Shown here piece after piece: positions 23,361-35,578 of a stretch of DNA of 64,000 nucleotides. Source of the DNA: Elephas maximus indicus (lineage: Eukaryota; Chordata; Mammalia; Proboscidea; Elephantidae). The notes beneath the pieces were generated by a model, which searched no databases, was not told the origin of the DNA, and saw nothing but the letters and a program-made list of their open reading frames with translations. The stretch's first letter is position 1, and the number at the start of each line of letters is the position of its first letter. The stretch lies in assembly GCF_024166365.1 (NCBI RefSeq), contig NC_064822.1, positions 103,412,823 through 103,476,822 of the forward strand, written 5' to 3'. The position numbers and the translations under genes are program-made.

Positions 23361-24866
23361 TTGCCAACACCATAATTTATAGGCATCAATTCTTCTTTGG
23401 TCTTCCTTACTCATTGTCCAGCTTTTGTATGTATATGAGGAAACTGAAAATAACATGCATTGGGTCAGGCACACCTTAGTCCTCAAAGTGACATCTTTGC
23501 TTTTTAACATTTTAAAGAGATCTTTTGCAGTAGCTTTGCCCAATCCAATATGTGATTTGATTTCTTGACTATTACTCCCACGGATGTTGTTTGTGGATTC
23601 AAATAAAATGGAATCCTTGAAACTTCAATCTTTTCTTCGTTTATCATGATGCTGCTTATTGGCCCAGTTGTGATGAATTTTGTTTTCATTATGTTGAGGT
23701 ATAATCCACACTGAAGGCTACAGTTTTTGATCTTCATCAGTAATTGCTTCAAGTGCTCTTCACTTTCAGCAAGCAAGGTTGTGTCACTTGCATATCTCAG
23801 GTTCTTAGTGAGTCTTCCTCCAATCCTGCCTGAAGCCATGTTCTTCTTCATATAGCCCAACTTCTCAGGTTATTTGGTCAGTGTACAGATTGAATAAATA
23901 TGGTGAAAGGATACAATCCTAATGCACATCTTTTCTGACTTTAAACTACGCAGTATTCCCTTGTTCTGTTCGAATGACTGCCTCGTCTATGTACAGATTC
24001 TGCACGAGCACAATTAAGCGTTCTGGAATCCCCATTCCTCACAATGTTATCCATAATTTGCTATGATCCACACACTCAAATGCCTTTGCATAGTCAATAA
24101 AACACAGGCAAACATCTTTCTGGTATTCTCTGCTTTCAGCCAAGGTCCATCTGATATCAGCAATGATGCCCTCATTCCACATCCTCTTCTGAACGTGGCT
24201 TGAATTTCTGGCAATTCCCTGTCTATGTACTGCTGCAACCATTTTTCAATTATCTTTTGCAGAATTTTACTTGCATGTGATATTAATGATATTGTTTGAT
24301 AATTTCTCCATTATGTTGGATTACTTTTCTTTGGAATGATCACATATATGGATCTCTTCCAGTCAGTTGGCCAGGTAGCTGTCTTCCAAATTACTTGGCA
24401 TGGAGGAGCAAGTGCTTCCAGAGTTGCACCCCTTTCTTGAAACATCTCAATTATTATTCCATCAATTCCTGGAGCCCTGTTTTTTGCCAATGCCTTCAAT
24501 ACAGCTTGGACCTTTTCCTTCAGTACCATTGGTTCTTGATCCTATGCTACCTCCTGAAATGTTTAACATCGACTATTTTTGGTATAGTGACTCTGTGTAT
24601 TCCTTCTATCCTCTTTTCATGTCTTCTGCATCGTTCAATATTTAGCCCATAGAATCTTTCAATATTGCAACTTGAGGCCTGAATTTTTTGTTCATTTTTT
24701 TTCAGCTTGAGAAATGCTGCGCATGTTCTTCCCTTTTGGTTTTCTAACTCCAGGTCTTTGCGTATTTCATTATAATACTTTGTCTTCTCAAGCCGCACTT
24801 TGAAATCTGTTCGGCTCTTTTACTTTATCATTTCTTCCTTTGGCTTTCGCTACTCTATGTTTAAGA

Positions 24867-25382
24867 GTTTCTTATTCATCCAGCACTGCTATACCAGAAA
24901 TACCACAAGTGGATGGCTTTAACAAAGGGGAGTTTATTTCCTCACAGTAAAGTAGGCTAAAAGTCCAAATTCAGGGTATCGGCTCCAGGGGATGGCTTTT
25001 TCTCCCTGTCAGCCTTCTCAACAAGTCAGCCTTTTCATCAATTTTCCCCCCAACTAGGAGTTTCTCCATGCAGGGACCCTGAGTCCAAAGGACTTGCTCT
25101 GCTCCTGGCACTGCTTTCTTGGTTGTATGATGTCTTCCTGTCTTTCTGCTCACTTCTCTCTTTTATATCTCAAAAGATATTGCCTTAAAACACAATCCAA
25201 TCTAGATTGAGTCCTGGCTCTCTAACACCACTGCTGCCCATTCCCCCTCATTAATATCATAGAGGCAGGATTTATAACATATGGGAAAAAGTGATAGAAA
25301 ATCACACCATACCGGGAATCATGGCCCAGCCAAACTGATACACACATTTTGGGGGGGGGGGGACATAATTCAATACATGGCA
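24867..25382 (-). mobile_element. MaLR/ERVL-type solo LTR in RTE
   Basis: Same family as the LTRs at 3952 and 42709 (ATACCACAAGTGGATGGC near one end, GACATAATTCAATACATGGC at the other). RTE coding sequence resumes on the right (GTGTCTTTTGACATCC), so it inserted into the RTE. A run of 12 G lies at 25351-25362. Confidence 0.7.
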
Positions 25383-26590
25383 AAGTCAAGATTCAGTGTG
25401 TCTTTTGACATCCATTTTATTCATTTCTTTCTTTTCTGCCCCTTTAATGAACTTTTGCTTTCTTCAAATATGATGTTCTTGATGTCATCCCACAACTTGT
25501 CTGGTCTTCGGTCATTAGTGCTCAATTCATCAAATCTATTCTTGAGGTGGTCTCCAAATTCAGGTGAGATATACTCAAGATTGTACTTTGGCTCTAATGG
25601 CCTTGTTTTAGTTTTCTTCAGCTTCAGCTTCAACTTGGATATGAACAATTGATGTTCTGTTCCACAGTCGGCTCCTGGCCTTGTTCTCACTGATGATATT
25701 GAGCTTCTCTATCATCTCTTTCCACAGATGTAGTCCATTTGATTCCTGCATGTTCATTCCATCAGGCTAGATCTTGAAATATTCTTTTTGACCAATGCCA
25801 TTCCTCTTTAATTCATCATTCCCAGTATAGTGTGCAATGTGATTGTGGGCTTGAAAATGGGCAACACCAGTCCATTTCAGCCCACTAATGCCTAGGATAT
25901 CTATCTTTAAGCTTTCTCTTTCATTTTTGATGACTTCCAATTTCCCTGGAGTTATACTTTGTACATTCCATGTTCTGATTACTCATGGATATTTACAGCT
26001 GTTTCTTCTCATTTTAACTTGTGCCAAACCAGCAAATGAAAGTCCTGAAAGCTTGATTCCACCCACATTATTAAGGTCAACTCTACTTTGAGGAGGCAAC
26101 TCTTCCCCAGTCATACTTTTGAGTGCCTTTCAACCTGAGGGGCTCATCTAGTACTATATCAGACAGTGTTCTGCTTTTAGCCATGAGGTTTTCACTGGCC
26201 AATTTTTTCAGAAGTAGATTGCCAGGTCTTTCTTCCCAGTCTGTCTTAGTCTGGAAGCTCTGCTGAAACCTGTCCACCATGTTCTGTCTTTCTCAAGAAA
26301 ATTCTCACTTTCTTCTGCCAGGGAACTAAAGGCATCAGCAACCCTGTATCACTTTAATGCAATTTTAGGGGCTAAGAAAATAAAGGTAGGCATTAGTTCA
26401 TGCAAAGGCTGACTTACTTCTAATTCACCTTTATTTCTAGGATGTTGCCCTTGTGCTAGTGGAAACACTGAATTGACACCCAGATAGATATTAAAACAAA
26501 AATTTCATTGAAGGAATAATTTCATTCTGCAGGAGAACATATGGCATTCAAACTGGTCCTAAGGCATGTTCTACTTTGCAGGCAGAACAA

Positions 26591-26760
26591 GACTGAAAAC
26601 CAAACCTGTTGCCTTTGAGTAGATTCTGACTCACAGCAACCCTGTAGGGCAGAGTAGAACTGTCCTCATAGGGTTTCTGGGGAGCAACTTGTGGATTTGA
26701 ACTGCCAACCTTTTGGTTAGCAGCCATAGCTCTTAACCACTGTACCATCAGGGCTCCAAA
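26591..26760 (-). mobile_element. AfroSINE with target-site duplication
   Basis: The plus strand shows the reverse complement of the SINE: CAAACCTGTTGCCTTTGAGT, GGCAGAGTAGAACTGTCC, GGTTAGCAGCCATAGCTCTT. GGCAGAACAA occurs at both 26581-26590 and 26761-26770, a clean 10-bp duplication. Confidence 0.93.
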
Positions 26761-26770
26761 GGCAGAACAA

Positions 26771-28769
26771 TGAAGTATTTAACAGGCAGGGTAAACAAAT
26801 GCAAATGAGTTCACCTCAGAGCAGTTTCAAGGGAAGGAAGGAAAATTTGCAAAGATGATTAAACTACAAATTTTCTTAACATCAATTTCTAGTCTAACAC
26901 AAATCTCTCATTCTTGATACAATTTGACTAAGGCAATATTTCTAAAATGAAATGTATAAATGTTCTTGATGTTTAGTGACATTTAGCTGGCTGAGTCAAG
27001 TTAATTGGAGTCCTGGAAAAGAGTGAAGATTAAATCAGCTCTAAAACTAAAGTCTTTTGAAATGAAAACATTGCTTATTCAGTTAAGCAGGAGCGAGATA
27101 GAGCCCAGGCATCTGCTAGGAAATTCCATGAAAGTGGTTGGGATAGTAAACCTATTTACATAAGTGAAAGCCCAAACTTCTGCCCTCTTTATGTTACTGA
27201 TAGTCAGGACTTTTACAGCTGTGATCTGTCTACTTACTTTAATAAAGTTAGTTTCCACCTAGTTACCAATTTACAAAGACCTGGCAGGTTGCAGTGGAAA
27301 AATCCCTAAGAGTGAAAATTAATTTGGATATCAGAATGGGCATAGGCTTATTATATGCCTATCATGACTATAAAGCTATTTGTAGGTTCTAACTTCATTT
27401 AACATTTCAGTAAGTCACATTCTCTAGGGCCAGCTGTGTAAACATTCTCAACAGGCACTGGGCTTTTGTTTTTCAAGCAGTAAAATCTTGACAAAAGGCC
27501 AAATGTTTTCTTTAGAAAAGTAGAAATGAGCTTCTCAGTTTAATTCAAAATGAAGTTTTAAATATAGATCCGAAGCCACCTAATTCAGATATGCCAGCAC
27601 CTCAGATTCTAAAATTTCATACACGCCCTTTAAAGTTCCAACCCATCCCCTTTGTAAAACCTGGACTCCATTTTTTCCCACTAACTTTAGGACACTGTCA
27701 CAATAACTTTTTAGATTCTCAACCTCTCAATCACCTACCTTTTCAAGATGCCTCTAGGGGAAAAAAGACCCCAAATGCTAAGCTTACTACTCTAGGTTTA
27801 CTTCTTTGCGATGATGGCGCCATAATTGTTCACCGTTTTTTTTTTTTTGTTAGCTTTCAAGTATCTTCAGAGTAGATCTTAAAAACATTTTGTTCACTTT
27901 TTTTTTTTTTAAATGAGTATTTGTCATAATTAACAGGTCAGTAATCACCAGGAGTAGAAGTCCTTAGGGATTTTATTTCACCCCATATCTATTTATAATT
28001 CTTTGATTGGCCGATTTATTTATTTTATAATGGTCATTTTGTTTGTTTAGTCATTATTTGATTTACTTTGCTTTTCTGCCTTATTTTTAGAATCTTATTT
28101 TTTTATCATTTGCTTTTGCTCCCTCCTTTTAAAAGGAATTAATATTCTTATTACATATTTCTACCAAAGAAAGACATGAAAGGAGTTTGAATTTTTTAGT
28201 TTATTTTTCTCCTAGATTGTTTTTTTCTGTCATACATTGCATTCAGGTAAGTTGTATTTGGATGAAAATAAGAGGAAACCTAAATAGCCATAACCTGATC
28301 CATAATAATGCTTATTTTCTATTTGATAAGAAGTCTGGAGAATTGTGTCATTCTGGTTTGGTTCTGCATTTTCATGATGAGTCAAGAATTTGGTTTCAAT
28401 GTAACTGTATTTTTTTCCCCTTGTCCTCATATTCACATTATGGCTCCTGAAGTTCATAGCACCACATTCTCATGCAATCATGTCCAAATCAGGGAGGGAT
28501 GGCAAAGATTACTCTACTAAAGGGCTCACTTTAGACTTGCTGGCCATAACATGACCATCCCTAACTGCAAGGAAGATTGGGAAAATGAATATCTAGCAAA
28601 AGGGAGTGAAATTCTATGAATTGTTTAGACAACCATGATTCATTGTGTGGTGCTGAGCATTTAAATAAAATTAGAACTGTTAGTAAGTAAAAAGAGAAAA
28701 TGACAATAAAATAGGCAAGCAATGATACCCACTCATATGGTATGTTTCTTTCCTTCCTAATTTTTGTTT
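26771..28769. other. About 2 kb of unassigned sequence
   Basis: I see no gene, RNA or named repeat. There are poly-T runs at about 27837-27849 and 27899-27912. The open frames here (for example 27591-27875 and 28187-28450) have no recognisable domains and show no splice context. Confidence 0.4.
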
Positions 28770-29250
28770 ATTGTTGTAAATATAAATATATATTTATATA
28801 TATATAAATCAGCATTTTCCAATTCATTTTTCAGGTGTACAGTTTAGTGATATCAATTACATGAATCATATTGTGCAACCATCACTTATAATCACTGCCA
28901 AATTTCCCATCACCACAAACAAACACTCACTGATTCCTAAGCAATGGCTTCTCATTCCCCGTTCCTTTTACCCCTGGTACCTGCGAATAAACTTTGATCT
29001 CTATACATTTGCCTATTCTTGTTATTTCATATAAGTGAGATCACACAATATTTGTCCTTTCATGATTGACTTATTTCACTGAACATAAGGTTCTTGGGGT
29101 TTACCCATGTTGTAGCACGGGCCAGGCTTTATTTCTGTTTATGACTGCGTAGTATTCCATTGTATGTATGTATTGCATTTTGATTATTCATTTATCTCCA
29201 ATTTTGAATGTCTTTGATATAACATGTCTGAATTCTCATTGATACCACTA
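28770..29250 (-). mobile_element. Old L1 3' UTR
   Basis: Minus-orientation L1 tail text: ATTTTTCAGGTGTACAGTTT, GTGCAACCATCACTTATAA, then ACTTATTTCACTGAACATAA and CTGCGTAGTATTCCATTGTA. It is old and is interrupted on the right by an RTE element. Confidence 0.65.
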
Positions 29251-30987
29251 GCCAAAAAGGAATAACACACTTGGCATTCCTCATGCTGAAAAAACTGAAG
29301 AAAAAATTCAAGCCTCGAATTGCAATACTGAAGGATTCTACAGGGAAAATATTAAATAACACAGGAAGTATAAAAAAAAGATGGAAACAATATACAGAGG
29401 CACTGTACCGAAAAGAACTGGTCAATGTTCAACAATATCAGAAGGTAGTATATTATTAAGAACCAATGGTACTGAAGGAAGAAGTACAAGTTGCACTGAA
29501 GGCATTGGTGAAAAGGCTCCAGGGATGGACAGAGTATCAACTGAGATGTTTCAACAAATGGAAGCAGTGCTGTAGGTGCTCACTTGTCTATGCCAAGAAA
29601 TTTTGAAGACAACTACGTGGCCAACCAACTGGGATAGATCCATATTTGTACCCATTCCAAAGAAAGAATATACAACAGAATGCAGAAATTATTAAACAAT
29701 ATCATTAATATCACATACTAGTAAAATTTTGCTGAGGATCATTCAAAAGTGATTGTAACAGTACATCAACAGGACACTGCCAGAAACTCAAGCCAGATTC
29801 AGATGAGGATGTGGAACGAGGGATATCACTGGCGATGTCAGATGAATCTTAGCTGAAAGCAGAGAATACTAGAAATATATTCAGAGTTTTATTGACTATG
29901 CAAAGGCATTCAGCTGTGTGGATCATAACAACTTATGGATAACATCCTGAAGGATGGGAAATCCAGAACACTTAATTGTGCTCATGAGGAACCTGTACAT
30001 AGATCAAGAAGCAGTCGTTTGAACAGAACAAAGGGATACTGCATAGTTTAAAGTCAAAAAAGGTGTGCATCAGAGTTGTATTCTTTCACCATACTTATTC
30101 AATCCCTATGCTGAGCAAATAATCTGAGAAGCTGGGCTATGTGAAGAAGAACATGGCTCCAGGATTGGAGGAAGACTCATTAACGACATGAGATATGCAG
30201 ATGACACAACCTTGCTTCTGAAAGAGAAGAGGACTTGAAGCACTTACTGATGAAGATCAAAGATCACAGCCTTCAGTATGGATTACATCCCTACATAATG
30301 AAAAAAAAAAAATCCTCACAACTGGACCAATAAGGAACATCATAATAAACAGCGAAAAATATTGAAGTTGTAAAGGATTTCGTATTACTTGGATTCACAA
30401 TCAATGGCTATGGAAGCAGCAGTCAAGAAGTCAAAAAATGCATTGCATTGGACAAATCTGCTGCAAAAGACCTCTTTAAAGTTTTGAAAAGCAAAGATGT
30501 CACCTTGAAGACTAAGGTGCTCCTGACCCAAGTCATGGTGTTTTTCAAGTCATGGTGTTTTTAATTGCCTCATATGCATGCGAGCGCTGGACAATGACTA
30601 AGACCAAAGGGCTGATGCCTTTGAATTATGGTGCTGGCAAAGAATATTGAACATACCATGGACTGCCAAAAGAATGAACAAATCTGTCTTGGAAGAAGTA
30701 CAGCCAAAATGCTCCTTAGAAGCAAGAATGGCGAGGCTTTGTCTCACACCCTTTGGACATGTTATTAGGAGGGATCAGTCCTTGGAGAAGGACATTGTGC
30801 TTGATAAAGTAGAGGATCATCACAAAAGAGGAAGACCCTTGATGAGATGGATTTGACACAGAGGCTGCAACAATGGTCTCAAGCATAACGATTGCGAGGA
30901 TGGCACAGGACTGGGCAGTGTTTTGTTCTGTTTCACATAGGATCACTATGAGTTGGAACCACTTGATGGCACCTAACAACAACAACC
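29251..30987 (+). mobile_element. 5'-truncated RTE LINE
   Basis: The element starts in the linker before RT (residues LKKKFKPRIAILKDSTGKIL at 29287-29346) and ends CACCTAACAACAACAAC. The RT motifs are recognisable at DNA level. The YADD site is intact in sequence (TATGCAGATGAC near 30196), but stops and small indels are frequent. The C-terminal segment is readable at 30647-30856. Confidence 0.9.
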
Positions 30988-32218
30988 ACCTTTTTTTTTG
31001 GTATTTGTCTTTTCTTTTTTCTAAAGCTTGAGAGCTTGGAAATTTGACCCTGTTTCAAAGAAAAGTCACACCAGGCAGTATTAAAGCATGCAAAGATGAC
31101 TTTTATTCAAAATTTATTGTAAGGTAGGGGGAAGGACTAAGGGAAGGGAAGGAAGGAACACCACAATAGAAGGAGGGATGCTATCATGGGGAGAAAGAGA
31201 TCAGAAAATATCTGAACTCCTACTCCCCTGGAACAAAGAACTGCAAGGTTTTTTGAAAGAACACTGGTAGGAAGGGGGGTTTGATCATTGGAAAGGGTCA
31301 TTAATTTACCAAGTTTGCAATTAGGTCTACTTGGCTAGGAATGTTTTCTTTTCTTATGATAAGGCCACTTGTGTCCTGGGAGACCCCAGGAGAGGGAGAT
31401 ATGGGATGCTTTGGTTAGGCTTCTAGAGATTGTACATACTTACAATGGGGTATTACCCAGCCTTAGTGGACGGTCAGGGAGATACTTAAACAGAGATCAT
31501 TAAGATTTCTTGGTCAGCTCTTTACAGTAAGTCATTTTTCAGGGCACAAAAAGGGAGCGGGAGGTTTCTTTAACCATTGCTACTCTCCATGATCACAAGA
31601 TTTGGGTAAAATGCATATGCATTTTTGTGTGTAGCCAATAAATAGGAACATTTTCACTTACCTAACTTCCTATCTATGGTTATTCCTCCTTCAGTTTTGT
31701 AGAGGAGGTATCCTTTCTCAATCCAAGATGAATGCCTCCACCGGTGCTTTAGATCTTATTCCATTCTTCGTCTTCTGGGACCTGACTCCTTCAAACTTGG
31801 AATTCTGCTTGGAATTCAAATTTTCTTCTCCATTTGTTTTTTCCACTTAGCATATTTAAACTATTTTTTCTACTTCATGTGTGTGCTCATAATGTATAAT
31901 TTTCTTCCTAAAATTACTTTCCCAGTCATATATTCTGTTATAGCTTCTACCTTAATTCTCTAATTTCTTTACACCCAATTATATTGAAAGAATAATTGTA
32001 TTACCTGCAACCACTTCTGCATCAACCATTCTTCTGAAGCATCTCCATGATATGCTAATAACTTCTAAAACCAGCATGAATTTGCTCTAACACACTGAGA
32101 TCCATGAGACACTTTATTTTTCATTTTTTGTATTTATTTTTAAAAGTGTTTTTATTATTAGATATTTTAAAACAAATATAAAAAATAAAAATATAACAAA
32201 CATCCACTACATACCACT
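30988..32218. other. Unassigned, possible LTR remnant
   Basis: About 31060-31600 could be a minus-strand LTR: the plus strand carries ACTTTTATTC, the reverse complement of an AATAAAAGT polyadenylation-type signal, in G-rich non-coding text. I cannot name a family. The remainder to 32218 is AT-rich without a gene. Confidence 0.3.
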
Positions 32219-32419
32219 GTGCCCTAGTGGCACAGTAGTTAGGTGTTTGGCTGCTAACAGAAAGTTCAGTGGTTTGAACCCACCAACTGCTCTGTGGGAG
32301 AAAGGTGTGGCAGTTTGCTTCTGTAAAGATTACAGCCTTGGAAACCCTATGGGGCAGTTCTTCTCTGTCCTGTAAAGTTGTTATAAGTAAAAATGGACTC
32401 TATAGCAAAAAGTTTTTTG
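32219..32419 (+). mobile_element. AfroSINE, diverged
   Basis: The head GCCCTAGTGGCACAGTAGTT, the B-box-like AGTGGTTTGAACCC, AAGATTACAGCCTTGGAAAC, CCCTATGGGGCAGTTCTTCT and a decayed 3' block GTTGTTATAAGTAAAAATGG are visible. Confidence 0.85.
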
Positions 32420-32711
32420 ACCATGGGTTCCATACCACACATATTTAACAAATCTTAACTTTTGCCATATTTGCTTAGGGATGTTTTATGAAAAATAGTA
32501 CATTATATATCTGAAGCCTTCTTTATATCATTCCCCAATGCCAACCCTCTCCTTCTCTACCCATAGATAACTACTATCCTAAAAGTTGGAGTGTAGCCAC
32601 CTGTGTGGGCAGAATTCGTCCCCTCCAAAGATGCCCACTCCCTAACCTGTGAGTTACACGGCAAAAGAGACAGGCTTTACAGATATAATTAAGGTTACAA
32701 AAAAAAAAAAA

Positions 32712-33392
32712 TTGTTATGGAGTTGATTCCGTTGAGTTGAGTCCGACCCATAACAGCCCTACAGGACAGAGTAAAATTGCCTCATGGGGTTTACAAGGCT
32801 GTAATATTTACAGAAAGCAAAGATGTCACTTGGAGAACTAGGGTGCTCCTGAACCAAGACATAATGTTTTCAATTGCCTCGTATGCATGTGGAAGCTGGA
32901 AAATGAATAAGGAAGACCAAACAAGAACTGATACCTTTGAATTATGGTGTTGGTGAAGAATATTGAATATACCATGGACTGTCAGAAGAACCAACAAATT
33001 TGCCATGGAAGAAGTACAGTCAGAATGCTCCTTAGAAGGGAGGATGGTGAGATTTTGTCTCAAGTACTTTGGACATTTTATGAGAAGGGACCAGTCCCTG
33101 GAAAAGGACTTCATGCTTGATTAAGTAGAGGGTCAGCAGAAAAGAGGAAGTCCCTCAATGAGATGGATTGACACAGTGGCTGTAATGATAGACTCAAGCA
33201 TAGCAATGATTGTGAGGATGGTGCAGGACCCAGCATTATTCCTTTCTGTTGTACATTGTGTCAGTATGAGTCAGAATCAACTTGACAGCACCTAACAACA
33301 ACAATCTTTATGGAAACAGATTGCCATATCTTTCTCCTGTGGAGCCGTTGGTGGGTTTGAACCACTGATGTTTTCATTAGTAGCCATACCTT
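32712..33392 (-). mobile_element. AfroSINE interrupted by an RTE
   Basis: The 3' half of the SINE is at 32712-32816 (AACAGCCCTACAGGACAGAG) and the tRNA-like half at 33317-33392 (GTGGGTTTGAACCACTGATG). Between them is an RTE fragment. The SINE sequence continues in register across the RTE, so the RTE is the later arrival. Confidence 0.88.
32817..33302 (+). mobile_element. Short RTE 3' fragment inside a SINE
   Basis: About 490 bp of RTE 3' end, starting at GCAAAGATGTCACTTGGAG and ending CACCTAACAACAAC. Flanks AATATTTACAGAAA (32803-32816) and AATCTTTATGGAAA (33303-33316) match at 11 of 14 positions and fit a diverged target-site duplication derived from the SINE. Confidence 0.9.
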
Positions 33393-33445
33393 AAAATAGG
33401 GATAGTAGCCTGGATTATCCAGGTGGGCATGTAACCGAATTCCTC

Positions 33446-34023
33446 TGGTTCTCATCCTGTCCTATTAGCTGATCAAAATAAGACAGACTCTAATTGCAAG
33501 GGAAACAGAACGTGGCAATTTATTGTCTGTGCAGGTAAGGAGCAAAGCAGGGCCTAGAAGCCAAAAGACTACTCACTTCCCTCTGGAGGGGAGCTGGGAC
33601 CTTTTATGTCCTTGAGTCTCCAGGGAGCATAGCTTGGCACCTGAAACCCTACACCCTGAGCCCTCCCATGGCCAAATTTGGAGATCCAGGTGCTGAGTCA
33701 TGCTGCTTAGGAAGTCAGCATTGTGGGACCTCTCGCTCTGCAAGGGGGCTTTGGTGGTGCTGTGTTCCAGAGAATATATTCCCCTTCAGGGATGCTCAGG
33801 ACCCAGTCAAGTAAGGACATGATTCTTTAGATCTGTGCACGCACCAAGATCCTGGTCTGGGCATGCACAAAGATCTGGCACCAAATACAAATTGCCATTA
33901 GAGGCTGCGGTTTGCAAGGGCCACCAGCTTGGAGTAAACTGGTGGTTAGAGACTGCAGTGAATGAAGGGGGGGGGATAAAGCCATGGTGGAGCGGAGGAA
34001 GCCTCGGTGGAGCAGGATGTCAG
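33446..34023 (-). mobile_element. Possible LTR inserted in the MLT1-like LTR
   Basis: This piece separates two parts of the MLT1-like element and is non-coding. The plus strand has GGCAATTTATTGTCTGTGCA, the reverse complement of an AATAAATTG signal, so it may be a minus-strand endogenous-retrovirus LTR. The boundaries are estimates and no family is recognised. Confidence 0.35.
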
Positions 34024-34560
34024 GATTAATCTAATTACGTGAGCTCTTGAGCAGAGAACTTTCTTCCTACTGATGTGAGACAGATGTGTTAGAAGTGGAG
34101 GTCAGAGAGATTCAAAGCATGAAAGGAACTCCACTCATCACTCTTGAGAGAGTCTAATGGAAAGCATGAGAAGGAATGAATGCAGCAGCCTCTAGGATCA
34201 AAGACCAGCCCCCTTGCTGAAAGCCAGCAACTATGCCCCTTTGTGTCATAACTCCAGAATGACAAGTTCTGATTGTCAAGGTTAATTTTTCAAATCAGGG
34301 TTTTGACAGTCAAAGGGGACCTCAGTGCTTCAACCACAAGGAACTGAATTCAGCCATCAACCTGAGCTTGGAACTGGATTCATCCCCAGAACCTCCAGAA
34401 AGAAATGCAGTGCAAACACCTTGATTTCAGCCTGGTGAGATTCTAAGCAGAGACCCAACTGAACCACACTGCACCCAGACTTCTGACCTACAGAACTGTG
34501 AGGTAATAAATGAGTGTTGTTTTAAACTGCTAAGATAGTGATAATTTGTTACATCAGCAA

Positions 34561-35245
34561 TATATACCTCCTTATGTGTGCTTTTATGTTTATGACAAAT
34601 GTATCTATGTTTTTAAACTTTACATAAATGTATTTCACTATATGTAACATTCTGAAATTAGCTTTTTCATTCAAAATAATATTTCTGGAGATTTATTCAG
34701 GTTAATATGTATAGATATAATTCTTTAATTGCTGTATATTGTCCTATTGTATGAATATACCATACTTTATCCATTTTTCAGAAGATTAGAGTACATATCA
34801 TAATTTGAATGTGTTTTGGTTCTTCTATAGATTCTATAGAATTTTCTATATAGACAAGAGCATCATCTTCAAATAATAACAAGCCTTTTTTCTTTCTTCG
34901 CAGTTCTAAATTTAAATTTCTTTTTGTTTTATTGTATATGTTGGGACTTTAAATACAATGTTGAATTGTAGAGTTGACAGTGGACATCCTTGTTTTGTTT
35001 TAATTTAATACAAAACTTATAAAATGTAATCGTTAAGTACAATGTTTACTCAAGGTTTTATAATTACTCTAATGTTAAGGAAGTTCCCTACTAGTCCTAG
35101 TTTGCTAAGACCTTTTATAATGAATAAAAGCCAAACTTTATTGAATGCCTTTTTGTACCTATTAAAAAATTTTTTTCACTTAAATTTTCAATATAGTGAA
35201 TTTAAATAAAATATTTTCTAAATCTTGAATTAGAAAATCCTGCAT
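34561..35245 (-). mobile_element. Old L1 remnants
   Basis: Minus-orientation L1 text: a 3' UTR-like part (GTATGAATATACCATACTTT) and an ORF2-like part (GAGTTGACAGTGGACATCCT; GCCAAACTTTATTGAATGCC). Heavily decayed and rearranged. Confidence 0.55.
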
Positions 35246-35407
35246 TAATGGTGAAAATCCAACCATCTGAAAACTAGAGAAGCAGAGAAGCAGCTATCTC
35301 TTCAAATATTAGATTTGAAGAGTTAGAAACGTAAAAGTAGTAAAGAGCCAGGATTCAGCCTCAGATCTACTAAAATCTAAAATAAGTTGTGTGTTGCTTA
35401 TGCATGC

Positions 35408-35458
<51 letters not shown>
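35408..35458. repeat. (TA)n-(GA)n compound microsatellite
   Basis: About 21 bp of alternating TA followed by about 30 bp of GA. It abuts the tRNA-Gly-like sequence and seems to replace its first ~14 bases. Confidence 0.95.
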
Positions 35459-35461
<3 letters not shown>

Positions 35462-35578
35462 AATGGTAGAATTCTCACCTCCCATGCTGGCGACTCCGGT
35501 TTGATTTCTGGCCAATGCACCTCATGCACAGGTACCACCCATCTGTCGGTGGAGGCTTTGTACTGCTATTATGCTGAA
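35455..35578 (+). mobile_element. tRNA-Gly-like head joined to RTE 5' leader
   Basis: 35459-35519 matches most of a glycine tRNA gene by eye: ATGGTAGAATTCTCACCTCC (A-box region and CCC anticodon arm), a B-box-like GGTTTGATTTC at 35498-35508, and GGCCAATGCA at the 3' end. The first ~14 bases of the tRNA are lost, so it cannot be a working tRNA gene. The tRNA part is followed by about 60 bp (CATCTGTCGGTGGAGGCTTT, then TATTATGCTGAA) resembling the 5' leader of full-length RTE copies at 36866 and 59594. This looks like the head of a composite SINE/RTE element. Confidence 0.7.

Larger units (their letters stand above)
21850..26281 (-). mobile_element. Long RTE LINE split by an L1 and an LTR
   Basis: Minus-strand RTE with its 3' (GTT)n side at 21850 and its 5' region near 26281, so almost the whole element is represented. 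It is interrupted by an L1 (22209-23360) and an LTR (24867-25382). Within the endonuclease part, near 25755, about 370 bp is deleted relative to the other long copies. RT segments are recognisable at 24529-24311 and 23860-23504, but the catalytic block is altered (YASD) and frames are broken. Both insertions are younger than this copy. Confidence 0.9.
32590..34560 (+). mobile_element. MLT1-like MaLR LTR in pieces
   Basis: The outer host of a nested cluster. The 5' piece is 32590-32700 (GGGCAGAATTCGTCCCCTCC), a short middle piece is at about 33400-33445 (GGATTATCCAGGTGGGC), and the 3' piece is 34024-34560, ending with CTGACCTACAGAACTGTGAG, the AATAAATGAG polyadenylation-type signal and a TTGTTACATCAGCAATA end. 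An AfroSINE and a further insertion separate the pieces. The family name is from memory. Confidence 0.65.

Noticed and set aside
35408..35458. CRISPR-like or structured repeat
   Set aside because: Simple dinucleotide microsatellite with no spacers.
35455..35520. Functional tRNA-Gly gene
   Set aside because: The first ~14 bases are replaced by a GA repeat, the arms mispair, and RTE text follows directly.
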